A program made the translations under genes and the position numbers. From assembly GCF_000236785.1 (NCBI RefSeq), contig NZ_AGUF01000087.1, positions 1-64,000 on the forward strand: DNA of 64,000 nt, in the 5' to 3' direction. This DNA is from Achromobacter arsenitoxydans SY8. Its GTDB lineage: Bacteria > Pseudomonadota > Gammaproteobacteria > Burkholderiales > Burkholderiaceae_B. Shown piece after piece: positions 16,176-25,283 of this stretch (positions within the stretch are counted from its first letter, which is position 1; each line of letters starts with the position of its first letter). Below the pieces are notes generated by a model, which saw nothing but the letters and a program-made list of their open reading frames with translations, was not told where the DNA came from and made no database searches.

Positions 16176-16945
16176 AAAGACCAAAACTCTATCCGCCCTG
16201 CTCGGGATGGGTTTCGGATCTGCCCGAGCCGACTTCCCCTCCCACTGTTCCTGCATCGTTGTGGGACAACAGTCCCAACCACATGGACGACAACTATCTA
16301 GAGGTATGTCGACCCAATTCACGGGCAAGAGGGATATTTTTTTGGGCGGGGCTATTTTTGGCATCATATCCCATTGTCATAACGATCGGACCATTGTCAA
16401 TGTTTGACCTTAGAGATTTGTCCGTCATCTTCACCGCAGGCATTATTAGCACATTAGTTTTCCTGTGGGGGGCGGCATTTTTGATCAAAGTGGACATTTC
16501 TCCGCCTCGCGATCTCCCGCTAAGGTTTAATCGCGCTCGCCAGCGCATGTACGCGTACAACTTCAATTACAGGTTGTGGAATCCATTCGAGAGTTGGACC
16601 GTCGCCACCGTGGCCTATGACTGGTCGCAAGTCCGTGCAGAACGTTGGTCAAAGCGAGGGGTGTTGCCAAACGGCGGAATTATTTTCAAGTGGGGCGTGG
16701 TGTTGTCGATAGTCGAGCCAGGCACCAACAAGGTCATCGACCGCTTCCCGCTCAGCACGATGGACGCCGACGAGTTCGCTTGGGCCTATATCTGTACCTA
16801 TATGCAAAATGGCCCGAAGGCACTGCCGCCTCCCGGGATACCGCGCAATCACAACGACGTGCCTTGGTACAACGTCGCACTGCGCCTGGCGCCCAAGGTT
16901 CAATGGCCCGCCGATATGGACCGTGAATCACGGACTGCACCGTAG
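15891..16945 (+). repeat. Direct repeat unit 2 (effector tail plus DUF6708 gene)
   Basis: Second copy of the unit at 14696-15750. The 140 bases separating the copies (15751-15890) have no counterpart in the effector. They carry an open stretch in phase with DUF6708 copy 1 (MAVLDFSRHGHLSWNDFDKP and on) ending at a TAG at about 15925, just inside this copy. Confidence 0.9.
16169..16945 (+). CDS. DUF6708 membrane protein, candidate immunity protein, copy 2
   Basis: 258 residues, the same length as copy 1. Only three of the first 45 residues and about seven of the last 147 differ, whereas residues 46-111, which carry two membrane segments (IFFWAGLFLASYPIVITIGP and IISTLVFLWGAAFLI), are almost unrelated. 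Start and upstream overlap mirror copy 1. A conserved frame with a variable membrane hairpin is what would be expected if that hairpin decides which effector pore is neutralised; this is inference. Confidence 0.7.
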   Translation: MVKRPKLYPPCSGWVSDLPEPTSPPTVPASLWDNSPNHMDDNYLEVCRPNSRARGIFFWAGLFLASYPIVITIGPLSMFDLRDLSVIFTAGIISTLVFLWGAAFLIKVDISPPRDLPLRFNRARQRMYAYNFNYRLWNPFESWTVATVAYDWSQVRAERWSKRGVLPNGGIIFKWGVVLSIVEPGTNKVIDRFPLSTMDADEFAWAYICTYMQNGPKALPPPGIPRNHNDVPWYNVALRLAPKVQWPADMDRESRTAP

Positions 16946-17102
16946 GTCATGCTTTCCCCGAATACGAAATCGGTTAAATCAGCTGCGAGGCGTATTTTGG
17001 GGATCTGATTGCTTGGAGATGGTGCACTTGCATCTCGTTATGCGAGGAGTCTCGCACACCAGGCCTTGCTGGAAGGCGCCCGGCCGTGAAAGACCGCCGG
17101 GC

Positions 17103-17987
17103 TCACTGCCGGGCCATGTCGATAAACGCCCGCAGCGCGGACGACACGCGCCGCTGCCGCGGGTAATACAGCATGAAGCCGGGAATCGTCGGACACCAGT
17201 CCTCCAGCATCCGCACCAGCCGGCCCGATTCCAGCAACTCGGCCACATAAGTCTCCGGCACGCAGCCGATGCCAATTCCGTCCGTCGCCGCCCGCACTTC
17301 GGCGTGCACGTCGCTCAGGGCGATGCGGCCCGGCACGTCGATTTCGAGCGCCACGCCGTCCTTCTCGAATTCCCACTTGTAGAAACGGCCGCTGGGAAAG
17401 CGGTAGCGGACGCATTCGTGCCGCATCAGGTCCGTGGGATGCCGCGGCGGCTCGCGCCCCTGCAGGTAGGCGGGCGAGGCCACCACCACGGAGCGCAGCG
17501 GCGGGCCGATAGGCACCGCCACCATGTCCTCGGGCACGGCCTCCAGAAGCCGCACGCCTGCGTCGAAGCCCGATCCGACGATATCGACGAAGCTGTCGTC
17601 CTCGGCGATCTCCAGGCGGATGTCCGGATAGGCCGCCAGGAACCGCGCCGCCATGGGCATCAGCAACAGATACGACGCGGCGCGCGACGTGTTGATGCGC
17701 AGCGTGCCGGATGCCGCGCCGCGGAAATGGTTCATTTCTTCGAGCGCGTCGCCCAGCTCGTGCAGCACGGGCTGCAGCCGCTCGGCCAGACGCTGGCCGG
17801 CGTCGGTCAGCGCCACGCTGCGGGTGGTGCGGTTGAACAGGTTCACGCCCAGCCGCTCTTCCAGGTTGCGGATCGCGTAGCTGACCGCCGAGGTCGACAG
17901 GCTCAGTTCTTCGCCGGCCTTGCGGAAGCTTCCAAGTCGGGCGACGGCCGAGAAGGCGGCAAGATGGGACAGGTTGTCGGGCAGCAT
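17103..17987 (-). CDS. LysR-family transcriptional regulator
   Basis: 294 residues. The N-terminal winged helix is typical (LAAFSAVARLGSFRKAGEEL, then LSTSAVSYAIRNLEERLGV, LFNRTTRSVALTDAG). The effector-binding domain runs from about residue 90 (SGTLRINTSRAASYLLLMPM). It is transcribed divergently from the alcohol dehydrogenase at 18092 across 104 bases with several dyads, so it probably controls that gene. Inducer unknown. Confidence 0.93.
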   Translation of the reverse strand: MLPDNLSHLAAFSAVARLGSFRKAGEELSLSTSAVSYAIRNLEERLGVNLFNRTTRSVALTDAGQRLAERLQPVLHELGDALEEMNHFRGAASGTLRINTSRAASYLLLMPMAARFLAAYPDIRLEIAEDDSFVDIVGSGFDAGVRLLEAVPEDMVAVPIGPPLRSVVVASPAYLQGREPPRHPTDLMRHECVRYRFPSGRFYKWEFEKDGVALEIDVPGRIALSDVHAEVRAATDGIGIGCVPETYVAELLESGRLVRMLEDWCPTIPGFMLYYPRQRRVSSALRAFIDMARQ

Positions 17988-18091
17988 TATGAAAAAAACT
18001 TCAATAAATCATGCCGAAATTCTAGCTTGAAGCGCCAATCTCTCCAGGATTATTGTGAACACCTGCTCAATAAACCCAATCAGAGGCCGTC
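17988..18091. promoter_or_regulatory. Divergent LysR/adh control region
   Basis: Two dyads are visible: CTTCAA (17999-18004) with TTGAAG (18027-18032), and TTATTG (18050-18055) with CAATAA (18068-18073). TCAATAAA also occurs twice (18001 and 18067). The region is A+T-rich compared with its surroundings. These are plausible sites for the LysR regulator; none matches a known operator. Confidence 0.45.
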
Positions 18092-19156
18092 ATGATCCAA
18101 GCCCGAGGCTACGCCGCCCACAGTTCCGACACTCCCCTCGTCCCCTTTAGCTTCACCCGCCGCGAACCCGGCGACGACGATGTGCTGATCGACATCCTCT
18201 ACAGCGGCATCTGTCACTCCGACCTGCACCAGGCGCGCGGCGACTGGGGCAATTCCATGTATCCCATGGTGCCGGGCCACGAAATCATCGGCCGCGTTGC
18301 ACAGGTGGGCAAGAATGTCGGCAAGTTCAAGGTGGGCGACTACGCCGGCGTCGGCTGCATGGTCGATTCCTGCCGCCACTGCAAGGCCTGCCGCCTGAAC
18401 CTGGAGCAGTACTGCGAGGAAAACGCCACGCTGACCTATAACGACAAGGAACGCGGCAGCGACCAGCTCACCTTCGGCGGCTACTCCGACCGCATCGTGG
18501 TGCAGGAACACTTTGCCGTGAAGGTATCCGACAAGCTGGACCTGAAGGCCGTGGCGCCGCTGCTGTGCGCCGGCATCACCACGTATTCGCCGCTGCGCCA
18601 TTGGAAGGTCGGCCCCGGCAAGAAGGTCGGCGTCATCGGCCTGGGCGGCCTGGGCCACATGGGCGTCAAGTTCGCGCACGCCATGGGCGCGCATGTGGTG
18701 ATGATCACCACGTCCGCCGACAAGGCCCGCGACGCCAGGCGCCTGGGCGCCGACGACGTGCTGGTGTCGCGCGACGCCGACGCGATGGCGGCCCACGCCG
18801 GCACCTTCGACTTCCTGCTGAACACCGTGCCCGTCAGCCATGACGTGAATCCCTACATGGCGCTGCTGGCGCTGGACGGCACCATGGCCCTGGTGGGCGC
18901 GCTGACGCCGCTGGACCCGATCCCCGGCGCCAACCTGATCATGGGCCGCAAGTCCCTGGCCGGCTCGGCCATCGGCGGTATGGCCGAAACGCAGGAAATG
19001 ATGGACTTCTGCGCAGAGCACGGCATCGTCAGCGATGTGGAAATCGTGCCGATCCAATCGGTCAACGAAGCCTACGAACGCCTGATCAAGAACGACGTGA
19101 AGTACCGCTTCGTGATCGACATGGCGTCGCTGGGCGAAGAGCGGGCCGCGGCGTAG
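18092..19156 (+). CDS. Zinc-dependent NAD(P) alcohol dehydrogenase (YahK/cinnamyl-alcohol type)
   Basis: 354 residues, medium-chain dehydrogenase length. Catalytic zinc ligands are in GICHSDLHQ and PGHEIIG; the structural zinc site is C-x2-C-x2-C-x7-C in SCRHCKACRLNLEQYC; the nucleotide fold has GVIGLGGLGHMGVKFAHAMG. YahK-type enzymes reduce a broad range of aldehydes with NADPH, so aldehyde detoxification is likely; the true substrate cannot be read. The gene is divergent from, and probably controlled by, the LysR regulator. Confidence 0.93.
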   Translation: MIQARGYAAHSSDTPLVPFSFTRREPGDDDVLIDILYSGICHSDLHQARGDWGNSMYPMVPGHEIIGRVAQVGKNVGKFKVGDYAGVGCMVDSCRHCKACRLNLEQYCEENATLTYNDKERGSDQLTFGGYSDRIVVQEHFAVKVSDKLDLKAVAPLLCAGITTYSPLRHWKVGPGKKVGVIGLGGLGHMGVKFAHAMGAHVVMITTSADKARDARRLGADDVLVSRDADAMAAHAGTFDFLLNTVPVSHDVNPYMALLALDGTMALVGALTPLDPIPGANLIMGRKSLAGSAIGGMAETQEMMDFCAEHGIVSDVEIVPIQSVNEAYERLIKNDVKYRFVIDMASLGEERAAA

Positions 19157-19170
19157 TTTCGGCAGGGCTG

Positions 19171-19195
19171 AAAAAAAGGGTGCCCGCAGGCACCC
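19171..19195 (-). terminator. Intrinsic terminator of aceA
   Basis: GGGTGCC, loop CGCA, GGCACCC at 19178-19195, with seven A directly to the left (19171-19177), which read as a T-run on the minus strand. It is the right orientation for transcripts leaving aceA, and may also stop adh messages less efficiently. Confidence 0.8.
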
Positions 19196-19247
19196 CGAAT
19201 CCACCCTACAACAGCACCTGCGACTACAACTGCAAAATCTTTCCGCG

Positions 19248-19317
19248 CCCGGTGTCTGACACCCCCCAGAGACAACCGTCATGCCGACGTGTTGCCACCA
19301 GGGTGTCAGACACCGGG
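19248..19317. repeat. Inverted repeat with GGTGTC-GACACC palindromes
   Basis: CCCGGTGTCTGACACCC (19248-19264) and its exact complement GGGTGTCAGACACCGGG (19301-19317) form a 17-bp inverted repeat around 36 bases. Each arm is itself nearly palindromic. It sits between adh and aceA. I recall this motif as a dispersed intergenic repeat in Bordetella-type genomes but could not check. Confidence 0.8.
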
Positions 19318-19325
19318 GGCTTTCC

Positions 19326-20645
<1,320 letters not shown>

Positions 20646-20968
20646 TGTGATGCTCCTGGTCAGTGATAAGAGAACTTCAAAAGATTCGCGTCTTGCGTTG
20701 CGTGAATCGTTGGAGAAAGTCTATGCCTCTGCTGCGGAGCAATGTGCTGGCATGTCTTATATAAGACGAAAAATCTTATTCATAAAAATCAACACCTTAT
20801 AAAACAGATTTCGTATAATGAAACGACATTATCGTCTGTGAAATGGCCTCGCATTGCTGCGCAACAGGCACTTTCACATGACGAGGGTTACATTTCACAG
20901 TGTGGAAATTTGCCCCCTTTGCCAGCGCCTACAATGCCGGCATCCACCCCGTTTTGAATGACTCAGCT
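20646..20968. promoter_or_regulatory. aceA/queF divergent control region
   Basis: 323 bases without a gene. A perfect 14-bp palindrome GTCTTATATAAGAC (20754-20767) lies about 110 bases upstream of aceA and overlaps a TATATA that could be its -10. A TATAAT at 20814-20819 could serve queF. TGTGAAA (20837-20843) and TTTCACA (20872-20878 and 20893-20899) form a cluster of related half-sites, the last joined to GTGTGGAAA. No preQ1 riboswitch fold is apparent. Confidence 0.5.
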
Positions 20969-21793
20969 ATGACCCTGTCCCACGGCCCGCTCGGCCAGAG
21001 CGTGGCGTATGCCTCGCAATACGACCCCTCGCTGCTCTTTCCCATCGCGCGCTCGCACAACCGAGCGGCGCTGAACCTGCACGCGGACAACCTGCCCTTC
21101 ACGGGCGTGGACCTGTGGAACGCCTACGAACTGTCGTGGCTGGACGCCAAGGGCAAGCCCCGGGTGGCCATGGCCACGTTCTCGGTGCCGGCCGACAGCC
21201 CGAACATCATCGAGTCCAAGTCGTTCAAGCTTTATCTGAATTCGTTCAACCAGACCCGCCTGGTCAACTCCGCCGCCTTGCGCGGCCGCCTGGAGCGCGA
21301 CCTGAGCGCAGCCGCGGGCGCGCCGGTCGGCCTGGATTTCTATCTGCCGCAGCGCTTTTCGGAATTGCAGATGGGCGAACTCGACGGCATCTATATCGAC
21401 AAGCTGGATATCGAGATCAATACCTACGAGCCGGCGCCCGAGCTGCTGCGCACCCGGCCGGGCGACGTAGTCGAAGAGACGCTGGCGTCGCGCCTGTTGA
21501 AATCAAACTGCCCCGTGACGGGCCAGCCCGATTGGGCCACGGTGCAGATCCGCTATCGCGGCGCGCCGATAGACCGCGAATCGCTGCTGCGCTATGTGGT
21601 GTCGTTCCGCCAGCACGCGGAGTTCCACGAGCACTGCGTCGAGCGCATCTTTAGCGACATCATGCAGGCCTGCGGTCCCGAAAAGCTGACGGTCTACGCG
21701 CGCTATACGCGCCGCGGCGGGCTGGACATCAATCCGTGGCGCAGCAACTTCGAATCCGCGCCGCCCGCGGACATGCGCACCGTCCGCCAATAA
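20969..21793 (+). CDS. queF: NADPH-dependent 7-cyano-7-deazaguanine reductase QueF (long type)
   Basis: 274 residues from [10 protein letters not shown]; the frame is open upstream but this start fits the family. QueF reduces preQ0 to preQ1 in queuosine synthesis. This is the two-domain form: the N-half holds [12 protein letters not shown], and the C-half holds the nucleophile in [11 protein letters not shown] (Cys181) with Asp188 seven residues on, the same spacing as Cys190/Asp197 of E. coli Que[11 protein letters not shown] also follows the family. Transcribed divergently from aceA. Confidence 0.97.
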   Translation: MTLSHGPLGQSVAYASQYDPSLLFPIARSHNRAALNLHADNLPFTGVDLWNAYELSWLDAKGKPRVAMATFSVPADSPNIIESKSFKLYLNSFNQTRLVNSAALRGRLERDLSAAAGAPVGLDFYLPQRFSELQMGELDGIYIDKLDIEINTYEPAPELLRTRPGDVVEETLASRLLKSNCPVTGQPDWATVQIRYRGAPIDRESLLRYVVSFRQHAEFHEHCVERIFSDIMQACGPEKLTVYARYTRRGGLDINPWRSNFESAPPADMRTVRQ

Positions 21794-21796
21794 TGG

Positions 21797-21823
21797 AAGC
21801 GGCCGCCCCAGAGGCGGCCGCTT
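21797..21823 (+). terminator. Terminator after queF
   Basis: AAGCGGCCGCC, loop CCAGA, GGCGGCCGCTT, an 11-bp perfect stem four bases after the queF stop, followed by TGTCTT. It lies between convergent queF and the peroxidase gene and may serve both, though the T-rich side favours the plus strand. Confidence 0.75.
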
Positions 21824-21827
21824 TGTC

Positions 21828-22829
21828 TTACTTCACGAAGGGTTCAGGCCTGGGCGTGTCGTCTTCCGACGGCGGCAGCACCGGGTACTGAATGACCGGC
21901 TGGTCGCCCGTTAGCGTCTTCAGGAACGCCACGATCTGCGCGTTTTCGTCCGGCGTGAAGGTGCGGCCCAGTTGCAGCCGGCCCATCACATCTACCGCCT
22001 GCGTCAGCGTGGCAGCCTCGCCGTCGTGGAAGTAGGGATAGGTCAGCGCCACGTTGCGCAGGGTCGGCACCTTGAAGTTGAAGCGGTCGGCGTCCTTGCC
22101 GGTGACGGCTGCCCGCCCTTCGGCCTTGTTCTCGGTCACGTAGGGCGTCACCAGCCCCATCTTCTGGAACGAATTGCCGCCCACGGCCACGCCGTTGTGG
22201 CAGGCCACGCAGCCGCTGTTCTTGAAGAGTTCATAGCCGCCCAGTTCGCGCACGGTCAGCGCCTTCTTGTCGCCCTTGAGCCATTGGTCGAAGCGCGAAT
22301 TCGGCGTGACCAGTGTTTCCTCGAACGCCGCCAGCGCGCTGGTTACCTCGCCGATCGTGATGCTGTCCTTGCCGAACACCTGCTTGAATTCGGCGCGGTA
22401 GCCCGGGATGGAGTTCAGCACCTGTACGGCCAGCTCGTGCGTAGAGGCCATTTCCATCGGATTTTCGATGGGGCCGCCCGCCTGTTCGCGCAGGTCTTTG
22501 GCGCGGCCGTCCCAGAACTGGGCGATGTTCAGGCTGGAATTGAGCACGGTGGGCGAGTTGATGCCGCCCTGCTGCCACTTGTGGCCGATGGAGGCCTTCA
22601 GGTTGTCGGACCCGCCCATGGCCAGGTTATGACAGGAATTGCAGGAGATCGCGCCCGAGCGCGACAGGCGCGGATCGAAAAAGAGCTTCTTGCCCAGTTC
22701 GACCTTGGCCGGATCCTTGACGATGGCCGGCTCGACCGGCTGTATCGGCTCTTGCGCGGTGCTCCAGGCCTGCCCGGCCCACAGGCTCAGTACGATCCCG
22801 ATGGCCAGCAGCGTGCTTTGCTTTCTCAT
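21828..22829 (-). CDS. Di-haem cytochrome c peroxidase
   Basis: 333 residues with a signal peptide (LLAIGIVLSLWAGQAWS) sending it to the periplasm. Two haem-binding motifs, CNSCH (about residue 60) and CVACH (about 207), with KLFFDPRLSRSG and GDKKALTVRELGGYELF, place it in the bacterial CcpA/MauG group. It reduces hydrogen peroxide with electrons from cytochrome c or a cupredoxin. AGGAG lies six bases before the ATG. No FNR box is visible upstream, although peroxidases of this type are often oxygen-regulated. Confidence 0.95.
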   Translation of the reverse strand: MRKQSTLLAIGIVLSLWAGQAWSTAQEPIQPVEPAIVKDPAKVELGKKLFFDPRLSRSGAISCNSCHNLAMGGSDNLKASIGHKWQQGGINSPTVLNSSLNIAQFWDGRAKDLREQAGGPIENPMEMASTHELAVQVLNSIPGYRAEFKQVFGKDSITIGEVTSALAAFEETLVTPNSRFDQWLKGDKKALTVRELGGYELFKNSGCVACHNGVAVGGNSFQKMGLVTPYVTENKAEGRAAVTGKDADRFNFKVPTLRNVALTYPYFHDGEAATLTQAVDVMGRLQLGRTFTPDENAQIVAFLKTLTGDQPVIQYPVLPPSEDDTPRPEPFVK

Positions 22830-22961
22830 TTGCTTCTCCTGTGAATAACCCGTGTAACTTCATGGTTATTACAGCGAAGCCCCATTCCGGCGGCCTTGCG
22901 GGGCGTCAAGCCGCACAAGCCGCCCTATCGCGTCAAACCGGAAGATTGACGGCGCTCAAGG

Positions 22962-22978
22962 AAAAACCCGCGCGCGGG
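22962..22978 (-). terminator. Terminator of the MFS transporter gene
   Basis: The palindrome CCCGCGCGCGGG (22967-22978) with five A to its left (22962-22966) reads on the minus strand as a short GC hairpin followed by TTTTT, about 20 bases after the MFS stop. The stem is only four to five pairs once a loop is allowed. Confidence 0.6.
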
Positions 22979-22998
22979 CCGGGATAAGCAGGTCCTGG

Positions 22999-24303
22999 TC
23001 AGGGCCGGACCGACGCTGCCGCGGGAGCTGGCTCGGCGCGGCGGGCCTGCACGGCGATCCATTGCGCCAGGAAGGCCGCCGCGGTGAACGCCACGCCCGC
23101 CCCAACCCACGGGCCCTGGCGCAAGCCGGCGTCCAGCAGCAGGCCGAAGGCCAGCGGCCCCAGGGCCGAGCCCACGTCCATGCCCGAATACACCAGGCCA
23201 TAGACCGAGCCGGTGGACCCCTTGGGGGTAACGCGGCGGATCAGCATGTCGCGCGACGGCGCGGCCACGCCGGAGCAGAAACCGGCCAGGGCCACCACGG
23301 GCGCGGCCAGCACGGCGGGCACCAGGCCCAGGGCCAGCACCACCAGCGTCAGCCCCGCCAGGATCAGCGCCACCATCACGGTGCGCTCGGTGCGCGGATT
23401 GGCCGACACCAGGAAACCGCCGGCGGCCATACCCACGGCCGAGGCCACCATGTAGCCCGACAGCGCCGAGCTGGCGGTGACCTTGGACAGGTCATACAGC
23501 TGGCCCAGGAGCGGAATCGTGTAGTTCTGCACCGACGACAGCGCGATAGAGGTGCAGGCAAAGAACAGGAACGCACCCCACAGCGCCGGCTTGGCCAGCA
23601 GTGCCACCAGGGTGGCCAGCACGCCTTCCTGCGGCTGGGCCGCGGGCTTGGAAGCATCCTTGGCGTCACCGCGCGCCTCTATCGGGGACGGACCGCCGAG
23701 CAGGTCGCGGCCCAATACCGTCAGCAGCAGCACCAGCGCCACCAGGGCTGCCGCGCTGTAGGCGGCCACGCGCCAGTTGGCCAGCAGCGTGATGGACGTG
23801 ATGAACACGGGCGTGAGCGCCCAGCCCAGATTGCCGGTCAGCCCATGCGTCGAGAACGCATGGCCCAGGCGCGGGGCGGTGATGCGATGGTTGATGATGG
23901 AGTAGTCCGCCGGGTGAAACACCGAATTGCCGATGCCGCCCACGATTGCCGCGGCCATCAGCATGGCGTAGCCCGTCGCCGATCCGATGAGCACCCCGGA
24001 CAGGACGAAGCAGCCCAGCCCGAACCACAGCACCGGGCGCGCGCCGATCCGGTCGACCACGAAGCCCGACGAGGCCTGGCCGATGCCCGACACCACGTAG
24101 AAGGTGGACACCAGCAGGCCCAGCCGCGCGAAATCCAGCCCGAACTCCAGACCCAGCGCGCCGTACAGCGACGGCAGGACCAACTGGAAGAAGTGGGACG
24201 ACGCGTGCGCCACGCCGATGAGCAGGATGATCTTCCAGTCGCGCCGGCGGATGTCGGCGTCGGAAATCATGGGGTTTGCAGCGGTTGCGGTGTTCATTGC
24301 CAT
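22999..24303 (-). CDS. Major facilitator superfamily transporter
   Basis: 434 residues from MAMNTATAANPMISDADIRR; the frame continues upstream as an accidental extension antisense to nothing known, so this start is preferred, though its ribosome site is weak and Met at 24297 is an alternative. Twelve helices are predicted, with the MFS loop FVVDRIGARPVLWFGLGCF after helix 2 and a central loop of about 35 residues. The substrate is unknown. Single-gene unit with its own terminator. Confidence 0.9.
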   Translation of the reverse strand: MAMNTATAANPMISDADIRRRDWKIILLIGVAHASSHFFQLVLPSLYGALGLEFGLDFARLGLLVSTFYVVSGIGQASSGFVVDRIGARPVLWFGLGCFVLSGVLIGSATGYAMLMAAAIVGGIGNSVFHPADYSIINHRITAPRLGHAFSTHGLTGNLGWALTPVFITSITLLANWRVAAYSAAALVALVLLLTVLGRDLLGGPSPIEARGDAKDASKPAAQPQEGVLATLVALLAKPALWGAFLFFACTSIALSSVQNYTIPLLGQLYDLSKVTASSALSGYMVASAVGMAAGGFLVSANPRTERTVMVALILAGLTLVVLALGLVPAVLAAPVVALAGFCSGVAAPSRDMLIRRVTPKGSTGSVYGLVYSGMDVGSALGPLAFGLLLDAGLRQGPWVGAGVAFTAAAFLAQWIAVQARRAEPAPAAASVRP

Positions 24304-24542
24304 AGGCCGCAGGCAGCGGCGGATTGCGTCCGCACGGGGCGGCTCGCGGGTTGTCTCCGGCGACGGTCCGGGCATCCGCCCGGGCGTCGTGTTCGCGGCG
24401 ATTGCGGCGCGTAGGCCGTGCCGGATCGGGCCGGCGGATCGCTCTTGAAGCGCCACGGCGGCCGTCTTGCGCGAGCCGGACCGCCGTGGGATGTTGCAAC
24501 TGCTCCAGGCCGGCTGACACCGCCGGCGCTGGCGAATAGGTG

Positions 24543-25115
24543 CTACAGGGCCTTTTCGCGGATGGCGGGCCAGGCGCGCTGCAGGTAGTACAGCATCGAC
24601 CATACGGTCAGCACCGCCGCCACGATGATCAGGACATCGCCCAGCAGCTTGGTGTTGACGCCGTGGATCGACTGGTTGTACAGCAGGCACGGGATGGCGA
24701 TCATCTGCGCGGCCGTCTTGAACTTGCCCAGCCGGTGCACCGCCACGCTGGCGCTGGCGCCGATCTTGGCCATCCATTCGCGCAAGGCGGAAATCGTGAT
24801 TTCGCGGCCGATGATGATCAGCGAAATGAACGCGTCGACGCGGCTGAGGTCGAGCAGGACGATCAGGGCGGCGCACACCATGAGCTTGTCGGCCACGGGG
24901 TCCAGGAAAGCGCCGAATGCCGAAGTCTGGTTCCAGCGCCGGGCGAGCCAGCCGTCAAACCAGTCGGTCAGCGCGGCAATGATGAAAGCCCATGCGGCCA
25001 GCGTGTCGCGCACGGGTACAGACATCCAGCTCTCGGGCAGGTAGAACAACCCGACCACCAGCGGAATCATGGCGATACGCAGCCATGTCAGGATTATTGG
25101 AACGTTAATTGGCAT
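24543..25115 (-). CDS. pgsA: CDP-diacylglycerol--glycerol-3-phosphate 3-phosphatidyltransferase
   Basis: 190 residues, inner membrane. Makes phosphatidylglycerol phosphate, the committed step to phosphatidylglycerol and cardiolipin. The CDP-alcohol phosphotransferase motif D-G-x2-A-R-x8-G-x3-D-x3-D is complete in DGWLARRWNQTSAFGAFLDP followed by VADK. Hydrophobic segments start at IPLVVGLFYL and end with LLGDVLIIVAAVLTVWSMLY. It follows uvrC after 168 bases that contain a hairpin, the conserved uvrC-pgsA pairing. Confidence 0.97.
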   Translation of the reverse strand: MPINVPIILTWLRIAMIPLVVGLFYLPESWMSVPVRDTLAAWAFIIAALTDWFDGWLARRWNQTSAFGAFLDPVADKLMVCAALIVLLDLSRVDAFISLIIIGREITISALREWMAKIGASASVAVHRLGKFKTAAQMIAIPCLLYNQSIHGVNTKLLGDVLIIVAAVLTVWSMLYYLQRAWPAIREKAL

Positions 25116-25158
25116 AGTGTCCGTATGCTAACAGCTAGAGTCCGCCCGAAGCGCCTTT

Positions 25159-25181
25159 GGCGCCTCCCCAAAGGGGGCGCC
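25159..25181 (-). repeat. GC-rich hairpin between uvrC and pgsA
   Basis: GGCGCCTCCCC AAA GGGGGCGCC folds back on itself within the 168-base spacer; smaller hairpins (GCGCC-TTT-GGCGC and CCGG-CGTAG-CCGG) flank it. The block may be a dispersed intergenic repeat of this group of genomes or an attenuating structure between the two genes. Confidence 0.45.
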
Positions 25182-25283
25182 TCTGCGAACCGGCGTAGCC
25201 GGATCCGCGCGGCCCGGATTGCTCGTAGTGGCGGGTGGTTGAAATTTGAGGGAGTTTTGTGGCATCTGGGTGACTCCGGGCTT

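Noticed and set aside
20820-20968. preQ1 riboswitch before queF
   Set aside because: The conserved short pseudoknot pattern with an A-rich tail is not visible; the region contains half-site repeats instead.
22999-24876. Longer form of the MFS gene with about 190 extra N-terminal residues
   Set aside because: The extension is Arg/Pro-rich without structure and overlaps pgsA out of frame; family start is at 24303 or 24297.
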